A DNA stretch of 64,000 nt from Sporolactobacillus mangiferae (GCF_023336505.1 NZ_JAMAST010000009.1:20095-84094); one strand, 5' to 3'. Positions 24,816-35,002 are shown, counted from the stretch's first letter. Notes: a model not told the origin generated them from the letters alone. Numbers and translations: made by a program.

Positions 24816-26375
24816 TTATGTTTTGTCATTCGAATGGTCAGATTCTGAAAAAATGAGGGACAGCGGATCTTTTGCCGGACCGTCGATCACCTTCCCATCG
24901 GCATGAAAGCGTGAGCCGTGGCAAGGGCAATCCCATGTACGTTCACCTTGATTCCAGTTTACTTCACAGCCCATATGCGGGCAAGTCGCATCAACGACAG
25001 TCAGTTTGCCGGTCTCGTCTCGATATGCGCCAACTTTGCGCCCGTGCAAAGAAGCGATCATCCCGCATCCATTGGACAGCATTTGGTCTTCAAGCGGCTG
25101 TGGTTTGCTTAATTTGCCTTGGACCAGATGCCCTGCTGTTTTCATATTTTCCATCAGAAAGCTTGCCAGCATGGGGGACGGTTCAAAACGGGACGGGCTG
25201 AAAAGATCGGTATACGGATTTTCATGCTCAAGCACTGTATCAGCAAGTAAGTGAGCAGCAAGTGTTCCAGTGCTCATGCCCCACTTGCGAAATCCCACTG
25301 CAACGAGAATGTTCGAGTTGTTCTTCGCCAGTCTTCCGATATAGGGAATCTTATCAAGTGTTGTATAGTCCTGCGCCGACCAGCGCGCAATGATTTTACT
25401 TGTTCCGAACTGTTCACGCGCAAATTCCGCCAGCCGCTGGTAATGCCGCTCCATCGATTCACCACGGCCGGTTTTATGATTTTCTCCGCCGATCAGTAAA
25501 TACTGTTCATGATTGAGTTTCAGGCTGCGAACAGAACGTTTCGGATCGCCCGCGCTGATATACATGCCCTCCGGAGCAGTTCCGTTAAATGCATAGGCGA
25601 TTAAATAAGAACGTTCCGGAAACATTCTTGAGAAGTAAAAACGATTGTCGTGAAACGGAAAATGAGAGCAGATCAGCACATGCCGGCAACGAATGCTGAA
25701 CCCTTGTCTGGTCATGACGAGCGGCGCGGACGCTGGATCCCGAATGGTTTCCGCCAGCGTCTGTTCATAGATTGGCACATTCATTTTCACCAGATCAGCA
25801 ATGAGCTCATGAAGATACATCAAAGGATGAAATTGTGCCTGACCGGGCATAACAAGTGCACTTTTAACCGCAAACGGCATACCCGGATCATCGGAGAGCG
25901 TGCCAAGTATGCCTAACCGGTCGTAGGCTGCTTTCTCCTTTTCGATCTCTTTTGCCTCTTGGTCCGTCGTTGCATAGACAATCGCGGGACGAATCTCATA
26001 ATCACAGTGCAGATCGTGTTTCTTCACATGATCGCCGATCCAGTGAACAGCCTCTTTATTGGCCTGATAATAGAGAGCCGCCCTTTCCACGCCAACCGTG
26101 TGGATTAAATGATCATAGATCAGTCCGTGCTGAGCGGTTATTTTTGCTGTTGTATCACCGGTGGTCCCGCTTGCAATTGAAGCCGCATCGATCAGTGTTA
26201 CGGGTACACCGTTCTTTGCCAGCAGATAGGCCGCCGTAATTCCGGTTATGCCCGCGCCAACCACGAGTGTATCGGTTGTCTGATTTTCATTCAGCGGGCT
26301 GAATGTTGGCAGATGAAGCGTATTTCGCCATAACGAGGTCGTATTTTCAGAAGTGACATGCTTCTGTTGACTCAT
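24816..26375 (-). CDS. yhfW: FAD-dependent oxidoreductase with C-terminal Rieske centre (YhfW-like)
   Basis: 519-aa two-domain protein. Residues 30-400 are a DAO-type FAD fold with LVVGAGITGITAAY at the dinucleotide site. Residues about 420-510 are a Rieske [2Fe-2S] domain with both ligand boxes, CPHMGC and CPCHGSRF. B. subtilis YhfW has the same architecture and length (509 aa); the substrate is unknown. The start at 26375 fits family length; an in-frame extension upstream is Cys/His-rich but unlike the family. No signal peptide, so cytoplasmic. Confidence 0.85.
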   Translation of the reverse strand: MSQQKHVTSENTTSLWRNTLHLPTFSPLNENQTTDTLVVGAGITGITAAYLLAKNGVPVTLIDAASIASGTTGDTTAKITAQHGLIYDHLIHTVGVERAALYYQANKEAVHWIGDHVKKHDLHCDYEIRPAIVYATTDQEAKEIEKEKAAYDRLGILGTLSDDPGMPFAVKSALVMPGQAQFHPLMYLHELIADLVKMNVPIYEQTLAETIRDPASAPLVMTRQGFSIRCRHVLICSHFPFHDNRFYFSRMFPERSYLIAYAFNGTAPEGMYISAGDPKRSVRSLKLNHEQYLLIGGENHKTGRGESMERHYQRLAEFAREQFGTSKIIARWSAQDYTTLDKIPYIGRLAKNNSNILVAVGFRKWGMSTGTLAAHLLADTVLEHENPYTDLFSPSRFEPSPMLASFLMENMKTAGHLVQGKLSKPQPLEDQMLSNGCGMIASLHGRKVGAYRDETGKLTVVDATCPHMGCEVNWNQGERTWDCPCHGSRFHADGKVIDGPAKDPLSLIFSESDHSNDKT

Positions 26376-26697
26376 GAGGTGCTCTTTCCCTTCGCATTGA
26401 TGAACGTGATCCTCTTTCATTAAAATACAGTGTGCCCGGTACAACAGATAATTATGCTTCATGGAACAGCCCTGTTTCATGCCTCCACAGGATACGGATG
26501 CCTTCAGCAGCAGTCAATTCTGGATGTCGCTTATTCGCTTTGTTCTTTGCCCGTTTGCCGCAAGCGCACTTAAAAAGCTATATAATATGAAAAAAAGATC
26601 CGAGCCTGGCATAAGCAAGACGGACCTGTTTTCACATTTTCTGTTACTGGATCATTTAATCCTGAACTGTGCTGATCTTGAGTCCGGCATCAGACAT

Positions 26698-27684
26698 TCA
26701 GAATTTATCATTTGGAAAAAGGATACCACTCTCTACTCTTGCTGAACTCATGGTTTTCACGACACTGCGGCTCAGCGCGCGAAGACGCAGGTATTCTTTT
26801 TGGTTCTCCTGCTCAATAATATCAGCAAAATGAGCGATTTCATAAACTTTGTCGTCTGCTACTTCCTGTTCGGCTAGCAGATGCACTTCTTTTTCATGAG
26901 CGTCAATCCATTCAAGACGCTTTATATCCGATGCATTATTGATTCGGAACGTTCCTTTTTCTCCGTGAATCTCAGACGGCGCGTCGGAATGTGCAATTTT
27001 TGAGCAGAGCACCGTGCAGACAAACGCGGGATAAGTTAAGACGAGTGTGCCACTTCCGTCAATACCATTCGCTAATTTAACCGGATAATAAACCGCCTGC
27101 TCCGGTTCTCCGAATAAAGCAACGGCGACATACGCGGGGTAAACGCCAATATCCTGCAATGCGCCTGCTGCAAACTGGAGCGAAAAAATATTCGTGAACT
27201 CACCGCTTAGAAACTTATCATAACGTGACGAGTATTGGATGAGCTGCAGAACAGCCGAACGAATCTGCCCCGCTTTTGGGAGCGCCTGCTGCAGTTTTTT
27301 AAAAACCGGTGTCTGAATATTTCGGATCGCTTCAAATAAATAGACATGATACTCATCCGCGATCGATACTGCTTCATCAAATTCTTTCAGATTAGCGAAA
27401 ATCGGTTTTTCACAGATCACATGCTTGCCGCCGCGGAGTAAGCGGACCACCTGCTGAAAATGCAGGCTGTTCGGCGATGCACAGTAAACAACGTCAACCT
27501 CTTTGCTCGTTGCCAGCTCGTCCAGCGAAGAAAACCATAGTGAACCGCCGTACTGCTGCGAAAATTGTTTTGCCTTCTCTTCTGAACGTGAATAAGCGCC
27601 GATATAATCAAAGCGCCCTGTTTTCTTAATCGCCTTTACAAACTGCTGAGTAATGCTGCTTGTACCGATGGTTGCAAGTTTCAT
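26698..27684 (-). CDS. Gfo/Idh/MocA-family NAD(P)-dependent oxidoreductase
   Basis: 328-aa enzyme with an N-terminal Rossmann fold (TIGTSSITQQFVKAI) and the family signature EKP in GGKHVICEKPIFAN (near residue 93), followed by the alpha/beta substrate domain. Substrates for this family are sugars, inositols or dihydrodiols. The ATG at 27684 follows GGAGGCATACG. It stands alone, with an unused 200-bp gap downstream; no sugar transport or catabolic genes are adjacent to suggest the substrate. Confidence 0.85.
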   Translation of the reverse strand: MKLATIGTSSITQQFVKAIKKTGRFDYIGAYSRSEEKAKQFSQQYGGSLWFSSLDELATSKEVDVVYCASPNSLHFQQVVRLLRGGKHVICEKPIFANLKEFDEAVSIADEYHVYLFEAIRNIQTPVFKKLQQALPKAGQIRSAVLQLIQYSSRYDKFLSGEFTNIFSLQFAAGALQDIGVYPAYVAVALFGEPEQAVYYPVKLANGIDGSGTLVLTYPAFVCTVLCSKIAHSDAPSEIHGEKGTFRINNASDIKRLEWIDAHEKEVHLLAEQEVADDKVYEIAHFADIIEQENQKEYLRLRALSRSVVKTMSSARVESGILFPNDKF

Positions 27685-27858
27685 CGTATGCCTCCAGTTT
27701 TTTAACTTAATTATATCAATTCATCCATTAATTGATAGCCCTTACATTTCCAATCCCACAAGTATATAAATTTCCCCACAAACTTAATGCAGCAGTCCGT
27801 AATAAAGTATAAGTAATGTTGCAGAGAAAACGAAAACACATTTCGGAGGACGAAATTT

Positions 27859-29151
27859 ATGATGTACGCACTTAATAAAGTTAAACAAAATCCATTTCTT
27901 GCGGGATTTGTTTTGCTCTATGTGCTTCCTCCCGTCGGAATGGCATGGTTTGTTTATTTTGCCGCCCAGGAATTACGCAATCAGTATGCGAAAAGAAATA
28001 GCCTGCCTACTGATCTGATCAGTATTCTGCTTGCTTTAATGGCTATGGCTTCAATCGGATCTGTTCTGGTTACCTGGCAAATAACAGACTTGTTCTCCAC
28101 ACTGATTCTGGCGGGCTATCTGGGAATTTATCTTTTTTGGCTGCGACATCCTGAGTATCTTCAGATCAGACAATTTGCATGGATTTCAATTTTCGGCGGT
28201 GTCTACATTGTCCTTTCAGAAAGAGTATTGAATTTTATTCCGTATGACAATCTTTTTGGAAAAGCGGTTTCTTTTATGACCGGTCATTTTCTTTTTGGTT
28301 ATCGCGGTATGCCGCGCCTGTTCGGATCAGCATTTAATCCAAATTATGCATGCTACCTGCTTATTCTTGCAGCAGCTTTCCTGTCTGTGGAACTGCTTCA
28401 GGCAATACAAAAGAAAAATAAGCAGCTGATTGTGCTGTCACTGCTTATTTTCCCTGTTCTTGACTTTGGTATTTATCAAACCGGATCCAGAGCGGGATTT
28501 GCGATTTTGATTCTGATTCATCTTCTGTTCTTTTACAAATTGAGTATCAAGCTGTTTATTCCGGTTGCCCTGTTTACCATGGCCAGCGCACCGATTCTGT
28601 ATCAATGGATGCCGCGCTCAAGCGATACGGAAGCATCAATGGCAAAACGCCTTGAGATCTGGGGAAACAGCTTAAAGATCTTTCAGGAAAATCCTTTCTT
28701 CGGAACGACAACGTTCGGCTTTGGCAGAGATTATCTGGCAATGAACGGTGAAGCGATCCCGCATGCTCATGACCTGTTTCTTTCGATCCTTTCATCATCA
28801 GGCATTTTTTGCGGGGGGTTCTTCATCGCAGTCATTGCTGTCAGCACGGTTCATCTTTTTAAAGCGCAGCGAATCAGTGCACGGACAAATTACCTGTCGA
28901 ACCTCTTCCTTTTTTCATTGCCGACGATCATTCTTTACGGAATTATGGATTTTACGTTATCCTCACCGCAAGTGATGATCATGGTGCTCGTGCTGCTTTC
29001 ATATTGGACCCGCTATACGGTGCGTATGAATCATTTCACCCATTTGCATCGGTCAATGCGGCAGCTCCTTGAACAGAAGTCACGATTTCATCAGAAACAG
29101 CGGAATGAGCCTGTCATTCTGCAGCAATCCAAGAATTTCCCCGGCAGGTAA
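27859..29151 (+). CDS. O-antigen-ligase-like polysaccharide membrane protein
   Basis: 430-aa protein with about 11 predicted membrane helices and a large extracytoplasmic loop (residues 225-300) containing KRLEIWGNSLKIFQENPFFG and PHAHDLFLSIL, the Wzy/WaaL-type pattern with the H-x-x-x-L motif. Such enzymes polymerise or ligate surface glycans. The ATG follows GGAGGACGAAATTT. There are no glycosyltransferase genes nearby, so it is an orphan polymerase/ligase candidate. A single perfect DnaA-type 9-mer (29197-29205) follows the gene. Confidence 0.78.
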   Translation: MMYALNKVKQNPFLAGFVLLYVLPPVGMAWFVYFAAQELRNQYAKRNSLPTDLISILLALMAMASIGSVLVTWQITDLFSTLILAGYLGIYLFWLRHPEYLQIRQFAWISIFGGVYIVLSERVLNFIPYDNLFGKAVSFMTGHFLFGYRGMPRLFGSAFNPNYACYLLILAAAFLSVELLQAIQKKNKQLIVLSLLIFPVLDFGIYQTGSRAGFAILILIHLLFFYKLSIKLFIPVALFTMASAPILYQWMPRSSDTEASMAKRLEIWGNSLKIFQENPFFGTTTFGFGRDYLAMNGEAIPHAHDLFLSILSSSGIFCGGFFIAVIAVSTVHLFKAQRISARTNYLSNLFLFSLPTIILYGIMDFTLSSPQVMIMVLVLLSYWTRYTVRMNHFTHLHRSMRQLLEQKSRFHQKQRNEPVILQQSKNFPGR

Positions 29152-29270
29152 AGAAAAATTCGCCATGTCACATCTTTCAGGACAGGCAGGTTTGTGTTAT
29201 CCACACAAATTCTCATGCGGTTTTTTCTTTCTTATTGTATGAAAAAAGTGATAAGATAACGATGATCTTC

Positions 29271-29301
29271 AAAAAGGCGCCTTGAAAAAGGAGCCTTTTA
29301 T
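29271..29301 (+). terminator. Terminator-like hairpin before proC
   Basis: AAAAGGC-G-CCTT / AAGG-A-GCCTTTT with a GAAA loop, then TTTTATTTG. It ends about 20 bp before the proC start, so it may terminate the upstream gene and could affect proC expression. Confidence 0.6.
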
Positions 29302-29321
29302 TTGAAAGGATGCGACATATA

Positions 29322-30143
29322 TTGGTTGAAAAATTAGCGTTCATCGGTTCAGGCGAACTTGCAGAATCGTTAGTACAGGGCTTCCTTGACAAACAATTTA
29401 TTCAGTCTGATCATATTTGGATGAACAATCACTCAAATAAAGAGCGGCTTTCAGAACTCGAGAAAAAATTTCATGTGCATACGACACAAAATAAAAGCCT
29501 CGCGCTGAAGCATGCGGATCTGATTATTCTCGCTTTTCGCCCGGCAGACACGCTGACCGCGATAGAGGAAATGAAACCCTATCTGAATTCACATCAACTG
29601 GTTATTTCATTGATGGTTGGTGTTCCAACCGCATTTATCCAATCTGCTTCCGGCATAGCACTTCCTGTTGTACGTGCCATGCCGAATACTTCCGCATCAA
29701 TAGGGATGTCAGCGACAGGAATTGCTGCCGGCTCATTTGTTTCCGAGGCACAGCTTCGTCTGGCGGAACAATTATTTCAAACCGTCGGAACCGTCAATGT
29801 CGCAAAAGAAAGCGACATCGACATCATTGCCGGGCTTGCGGGAAGCGGACCTGCTTATCTTTATTATCTGGCGGAGGCCATGCAGGAGGCCGGCATTCGT
29901 GAAGGCATTTCAGCAGAGGATTCAGCACAGCTTGTCAAACAGACCATACTTGGCGCCGCCTCTCTTTTAAATCAATCTGAAAAAGCGGCTGCCGATTTAC
30001 TCAAGGCGGTCGCGACGCCGGGGGGAACCACTCAGGCAGGCATCGATGTACTTGATCAACGCTCTGTGCGACAGGCCGCAATTGATTGTGTGCATCATGC
30101 AATCGTTCGGGCCAGGGAAATGAGCGCACCTTTCAAAAACTGA
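29322..30143 (+). CDS. proC: Pyrroline-5-carboxylate reductase
   Basis: 273-aa enzyme that reduces pyrroline-5-carboxylate to proline. The N-terminal Rossmann motif is FIGSGELAESLVQGF; the C-terminal family signature ATPGGTTQAGIDVL is intact, and VVRAMPNTSASIG marks the mid-domain. The TTG at 29322 follows AAAGGA at 11-base spacing; the ATG at 29310 abuts that ribosome site and is unlikely. No proA or proB nearby, matching the scattered reductase genes of Bacilli. Confidence 0.92.
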   Translation: MVEKLAFIGSGELAESLVQGFLDKQFIQSDHIWMNNHSNKERLSELEKKFHVHTTQNKSLALKHADLIILAFRPADTLTAIEEMKPYLNSHQLVISLMVGVPTAFIQSASGIALPVVRAMPNTSASIGMSATGIAAGSFVSEAQLRLAEQLFQTVGTVNVAKESDIDIIAGLAGSGPAYLYYLAEAMQEAGIREGISAEDSAQLVKQTILGAASLLNQSEKAAADLLKAVATPGGTTQAGIDVLDQRSVRQAAIDCVHHAIVRAREMSAPFKN

Positions 30144-30211
30144 TATGTGATGGTTTGCAACATGGAGTACACCAAAGACAAAAACTATGTAAGATTATAT
30201 GACAAGAATTA

Positions 30212-30239
30212 TTGAACGTCAGCCGAACGGTGCTATGAT
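30212..30239 (+). promoter_or_regulatory. Orphan sigma-A-like promoter
   Basis: TTGAAC (30212-30217), 16 bp, TATGAT (30234-30239), directed into a kilobase with no gene. It could drive a small RNA or a very long leader for the GH92 gene at 31319. A TTAAC-CTTAA-GTTAA dyad follows at about 30275. Confidence 0.4.
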
Positions 30240-30389
30240 AATGGAGTAAGTTTTAACACACCTTCTGTTGCAGTTAACCTTAAGTTAAGATGTTGATCTT
30301 GATTTAGGAAACCATCATTTACTCGTTGTGCGATGAGATGCTGACCGGCATTCCGTCGCATATTTTTTTGCATGCCATTGGGAACTGCT

Positions 30390-30495
30390 GGGTCTCGCTG
30401 ACACGCGATCAACAGGAACGCTCCGCAAGCGACAGCGCGTCTCCGCTTTGACGCTTAGACATTGTTTTGTTGATTTGATATGGAAAAAATCTTAT
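30390..30495 (+). repeat. Repeat module D (GATCAACAGGAACGCTCCG type)
   Basis: GATCAACAGGAACGCTCCGC, then TCTCCGCTTTGACGCTTAGA and CATTGTTTTGTTG, ending in TTATACTTTCTT. The same blocks occur in order at 49846-49925 and partly at 62785-62835. Between 30500 and 30820 no gene is supported. Confidence 0.6.
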
Positions 30496-30819
30496 ACTTT
30501 CTTCAGAAAAAACGGACATATTAACAGTCTGGCCTTTACTTCCGCAGGACACGATAACTTTCGCTGTTGCATGCAGACGCACTTTTGCGGACGTGATTGG
30601 CAAAAAAATTTTATATTTATTGTATAAATTAAGACATCCTTTATCGTTAATGCATGTTCCGATATAATTAACTGAGTCATCGAAAACAGAATGACCGCTC
30701 CCTTTGGAGAATCTTCCAAATTTAAGAATAACAAAGAGACCGGCATGACGAATGAATAAGCTGCGAAAACAATGATCAGGAACGCCTCACATTTTGGAAA
30801 AACCTGACTGCGTCCATTC

Positions 30820-31215
30820 CTTACTTCCGCAGGATGCGGTGGCTTCCACGTTGTGCACAGGACGTACTTTCACGGGATGCCGTTTGACTGCGATTTACCG
30901 ACCATTCAGCATGATTTACCGGTCACTAATCATCATTTACCGGTCATCGCGTGTTTTCACAGTTTTCTACCGGAGTCTTTGATCTGTTTGTTTTGTTGGC
31001 ATCGGCGCTTCAGCTGCTCGCTTGCCGCAGGCGATCCGGAAGCCTCCTCAGGCAGGCCAATTCCTGCGGGGTTTTCCCTGGCTCGCTGATCCCGCAGGCG
31101 CCAGCGCACCTTTGCTTTGATTATCGGTAAGACACTGGTTTATTGGTTTTTATATGGGTCAACATGATATACTTTCTTATCTTGTTAGAAAACTTGGCTT
31201 TGCCAAGCCTCTGGC
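30820..31215 (+). repeat. Composite repeat with three ATTTACC units and hairpin
   Basis: Order of blocks: CTTACTTCCGCAGGATGCGG, GGACGTACTTTCAC, three tandem units of 19-22 bp beginning ATTTACC (about 30896-30950), TCGCGTGTTTTCACAGTTTT, TTGTTGGCATCGGCG, the palindromic GCGATCCGGAAGCCTCC block, AAGACACTGGTTTATTGGTT, ATACTTTCTTAT and the hairpin CTTGGCTTTGCCAAG at 31193-31207. The middle also occurs inverted at about 62880-63060. It directly precedes the GH92 gene. Confidence 0.7.
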
Positions 31216-31318
31216 GAAACCGGGGCTCTTGGATGGGAGACAGTCGATCGTTTTTCTGACACTGAATTCCGCTGAATCTTTATATTTTCTTACGCGTACA
31301 ACGAAAAGGGGCAGCACA

Positions 31319-34300
31319 ATGGCTTCAAGATTTTCCACTAAACTCATTATTTTCTGTGTCTGTCTGAGCATGATCATTTTCAATCTTCCCGGTCAGGCTT
31401 CCGGCACGGTGAAGGCCGCAGAGAGCAGCAGCCTGTTTACTACATCTTTTGAAAAAGGTGAGCAGCAGCCGACATGGACAAGCACTCCGGAACGCACAAA
31501 GAACGAAAAAACACTGACAAGCGGCATCACAGCATTGAACGGCAACGGGCACACAATGACAACATTAACGTCTAATGGCCCGGATGGCCTGTACAACGCT
31601 GCCAAAAATGCCGGATGGTCCGGTACTCGCGTGCTTACATACTCAGGAGCGAGTGCCCGGTCTAAAAAAGGCTATGCCTATAACAAACTCTTCCGCGTAC
31701 ATATTCCGGTTGCCGAAAATACTGAACTTTCGTATATGATTGCCCCGCAACCGACAAAGAAAGATTCTGAAGCCCAGGCCGCGAGCTATGTATCCATTGA
31801 CCTGGCTTTCTCAGACGGGACCTACCTCAGCCAGATGAATGCCAAAGACCAGGATGGGATTACGGTAAACCCGAAGGCACAGGGGAAATCCGGGACATTG
31901 CTGATGAATCAGTGGAATCAAAAAAAAGTTGAACTTGGCAATGCGGCAAAAGGAAAAACCATTGTTCGTATACTCCTGGCCTACCATGCGCCGAAAACGG
32001 GCGTTACCTTTAAAGGTGCCATTGATGACATCCGTATCGGTGCTTCCAGCACTGGAGACCTTTCAAAAGAATCCGCGGTCGATCAGGTAAATATACTCAG
32101 AGGCACTCAATCGGGAACAGCGTTCGCCCGCGGGAATACAACACCCGCAATTGGTGTACCCAATGGATTCAGTTACTGGGCACCGGCGCTGAACAGCAGC
32201 GCGAAGGAACAGATTTATCCATACAGTAAGAACAACGATCCGAATAATTTGCCTGAGATTCAATCCTTTTCACTCAGCCAATCGGCAAACGATCAGAACG
32301 GCAGCAGACAGTCGCTTCAGATCATGCCCTCAGGATTCAGCGGAACGCCGAGCGCAAGCCGTGTCGGGCGCAGCAAGGCTTTCAAACGTGCGGATGAGTC
32401 CGCAAGTCCTTACCGTTATGCAGTGAAGTTTACCGATGGCATGCGCGCCGAGCTCTCGGCAACCAGTCATGCGTCGATCATGCATTTTACTTTTACTGGT
32501 AATCAGGGCAGTATCCTTTTTGACAACCTGGATGACCGTGGCAATGTGACGCTCCATCCAGAAAACCGGTCACTCGAAGGCTATTCTGACATAAAAAACA
32601 CAACAACCGGTGCCGTAAATCGTCTGTTCTTTTATGCAAAGGTGGATCGACCAGTATCAGATGCTGAACAACTGTCCGGAGAGGACCGTGACCATGTCAC
32701 TTCGTTTTTTCGATTTGACACTTCGAAACACCGCAGTGTGACATTACGTATGGGTATTTCACTGATCGGAACCAAGCAGGCAGAGAAAAACCTCGATCAG
32801 GAAATTGACGACAAAACATCGATCAAAGATGTTGAAAAACAGGCAAAAAAGGCATGGAATCAGCGCCTGAAACGAATTTCAATTGAGGGCGCACAGGCCA
32901 GTCAGCAGATAACGCTTTACTCAAATCTCTATCGTCTGTATTTATCGCCAAATGATGGTTCGGAAAATACCGGCAGCAGGAAACATCCGGACTATCGTTA
33001 TGCCGATTTAAGTGTGCCAGGCGCCACCTCAAATACGACAACAAAAACGGGGGCACCTGTGAAAAAAGGACAAGTCTATGTCAACAGCCGCTTCGCATAC
33101 AGCATGCAGACTGTCTGGCCGGCTTATGCGCTGCTTGAGCCGCATTTAACCGGACAGCTGATTAACGGATTTCTGACTGCTTTCAAAAATGGCGGCGGCT
33201 TTGACCGCGATGCCGGTACGGCCTTCGCGGATGCGGTGATCAAAGGCGTACCCGGCGTCCATGAAACATCGCTTTATCAGGCAATGCTTCATGCCGCTTC
33301 AACGTCTGAAGACGGGCAGGACCATTCTTTGAACAGCTATGTACCGTCATCTGTAAAAAACAGCGTCCGGCAGACATTGACGCAAGCGGCAAATGATTAC
33401 GCCCTTGGAAAATTCGCTGGCTATCTCGCACACAAGCATCCGGAAAATACCACATATGCCGATGACAGCAGCTATTATTTAAGCCGCGCACAGAATTATC
33501 TGCACTTGTTCAATCGCTCGCTGGGACGTTTCGCTGCGCGGCAGGCGAGCGGAAAATGGGCGGGCAGCAAATCAGGCACTAACCAGACCGATGATTCGGC
33601 CTACGCTTTCTATGTACCGCAAGACGGACAAGCCTTGATCAATCTGTTTGGCGGCAAAGATCAGCTGATTCGCCAGCTTGATACATACTTGAACGCGCAG
33701 CCGGATTCAAAACCGGATGATGATGCTGATACACGGCTTGCCTTAAGCGGGAAGCTGGGACAGTTCGCACTTGACCGCCCGGCGTCGCCGTCGCTTCCAT
33801 ACATGTATCTGACAGCGGCCGCTCCCTGGATGACGCAAAGCATCACACGCACGCTACTTAATCGTTTCTACACCGGAGGAGCGATCGGGCAGGGCTATTT
33901 AGGAAGCGATACCGGATCTATGCTTTCCGGTTATTATTTATTTGGCGCTGCCGGGATCTATCCGCTGCAGAAAGGCAGTTCAGATTATGTCATCAGCGCC
34001 CCTTATTTCAAAAGAATGATTATCCGACTGGATAACGGAAAAGAGCTCGTGATCAGTGCACCTGAGGCCAGCGATCAGAACAAATACGTTCAGGGCGTGA
34101 TTTTAAACGGACAACCGCTTCGATCTGTAACACTTTCGGCAGATATGCTGAAGAATGGAGGAACGCTCGTCTTTGACATGGGCACTGCACCCTCCAGCTG
34201 GGGCACATCATCCGCCGGGCTTCCCGATTCAATGACCGCTCAGTCGACAAGCGGTTCGTCTCTGTTCCCGAAACCGCTGGATGACCAGACAACGCACGCA

Positions 34301-34957
34301 GCCATCAGGAAATCGAGCAGCGATCAGGCACAAAAGCGTCTGATTGATGATCAGGCACAGACCGCTACCGTATTTGACCAAAAGCGCCCATCGATCATTT
34401 ATCATTTCAAAGCGGAAAAAAGGCGGATCAAATTGTATACATTGACTTCATCTGAAGGAAGAGACACAAGCGATCCGAAAAACTGGTCAGTCTGGGGATC
34501 TAATGATGGCACAAACTGGGACTTGCTTGATACGCGAGTCAATCAGAGTTTTAAATGGCGAGGCATGACGCGGGGCTTTTCCATTAAGAATCCAAAAGCT
34601 TATGCTTATTACAAGCTGGAAGTAACGAAGTCGAGCAGCGACCATCCGCTTGCCCTCGGCGAAATGCAGCTGCTCGGGTATTCGGGCATTGAATCTGGAT
34701 TTAATGCGATCCGTAGCGAAATCATTCATCAGTTTGAACTGAAGAATCTGACCGAATCTGAGACTGCATCGCTGTCTCATGCGCTGACGCAGGCGCAGAC
34801 TGCCTATATGGATGGAAACCTCTCGACTTCCATATATTACATGCAATCCTATGTTCAGCTCATTAATTCATTTATTTATAAAGCGATCGCTCCGGAGAAA
34901 GTGCGCAGCAGCCTGTCTGCAGATGCACATGCCATGGTGAATCTGCTATCCGATTAA
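31319..34957 (+). CDS. Secreted GH92-family glycoside hydrolase with C-terminal F5/8-type domain
   Basis: 1212 aa. Signal peptide at 1-35 (IIFCVCLSMIIFNLPGQASG). An N-terminal beta-sandwich is followed by the GH92 core: LRGTQSGTAFARGNTTPAIG with NGFSYWAP, later NSRFAYSMQTVWPAYALLEP, and GSDTGSMLSGYYLFGAAGIYP near residue 870. GH92 enzymes are calcium-dependent exo-alpha-mannosidases. About 990-1130 resembles an F5/8 type C (discoidin) carbohydrate-binding domain, and the last 60 residues a helical FIMAH-like bundle. No sortase motif, so it is probably secreted. The ATG at 31319 follows AAAAGGGGC. Composition is close to the neighbours. The acidic motif is divergent from well-studied Bacteroides enzymes, so activity is inferred. 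Confidence 0.8.
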   Translation: MASRFSTKLIIFCVCLSMIIFNLPGQASGTVKAAESSSLFTTSFEKGEQQPTWTSTPERTKNEKTLTSGITALNGNGHTMTTLTSNGPDGLYNAAKNAGWSGTRVLTYSGASARSKKGYAYNKLFRVHIPVAENTELSYMIAPQPTKKDSEAQAASYVSIDLAFSDGTYLSQMNAKDQDGITVNPKAQGKSGTLLMNQWNQKKVELGNAAKGKTIVRILLAYHAPKTGVTFKGAIDDIRIGASSTGDLSKESAVDQVNILRGTQSGTAFARGNTTPAIGVPNGFSYWAPALNSSAKEQIYPYSKNNDPNNLPEIQSFSLSQSANDQNGSRQSLQIMPSGFSGTPSASRVGRSKAFKRADESASPYRYAVKFTDGMRAELSATSHASIMHFTFTGNQGSILFDNLDDRGNVTLHPENRSLEGYSDIKNTTTGAVNRLFFYAKVDRPVSDAEQLSGEDRDHVTSFFRFDTSKHRSVTLRMGISLIGTKQAEKNLDQEIDDKTSIKDVEKQAKKAWNQRLKRISIEGAQASQQITLYSNLYRLYLSPNDGSENTGSRKHPDYRYADLSVPGATSNTTTKTGAPVKKGQVYVNSRFAYSMQTVWPAYALLEPHLTGQLINGFLTAFKNGGGFDRDAGTAFADAVIKGVPGVHETSLYQAMLHAASTSEDGQDHSLNSYVPSSVKNSVRQTLTQAANDYALGKFAGYLAHKHPENTTYADDSSYYLSRAQNYLHLFNRSLGRFAARQASGKWAGSKSGTNQTDDSAYAFYVPQDGQALINLFGGKDQLIRQLDTYLNAQPDSKPDDDADTRLALSGKLGQFALDRPASPSLPYMYLTAAAPWMTQSITRTLLNRFYTGGAIGQGYLGSDTGSMLSGYYLFGAAGIYPLQKGSSDYVISAPYFKRMIIRLDNGKELVISAPEASDQNKYVQGVILNGQPLRSVTLSADMLKNGGTLVFDMGTAPSSWGTSSAGLPDSMTAQSTSGSSLFPKPLDDQTTHAAIRKSSSDQAQKRLIDDQAQTATVFDQKRPSIIYHFKAEKRRIKLYTLTSSEGRDTSDPKNWSVWGSNDGTNWDLLDTRVNQSFKWRGMTRGFSIKNPKAYAYYKLEVTKSSSDHPLALGEMQLLGYSGIESGFNAIRSEIIHQFELKNLTESETASLSHALTQAQTAYMDGNLSTSIYYMQSYVQLINSFIYKAIAPEKVRSSLSADAHAMVNLLSD

Positions 34958-35002
34958 TAATTGATAATTATGCTCAATGAGATATAAAAGGAGGCGTTGT
35001 TT

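Noticed and set aside
26461..26745. 94-codon ORF on the plus strand
   Set aside because: Overlaps the end of the Gfo/Idh/MocA gene, no ribosome site, no recognisable sequence.
29197..29205. Single perfect DnaA box after the O-antigen-ligase-like gene
   Set aside because: One isolated 9-mer is expected by chance at genome scale; unlike the cluster at 515-682.
29152..29321. T-box leader for proC
   Set aside because: Too short and without the T-box consensus; only a terminator-like hairpin is present.
30492..30746. 84-codon ORF on the minus strand between proC and the GH92 gene
   Set aside because: Cys-rich, no ribosome site and partly inside a repeat.
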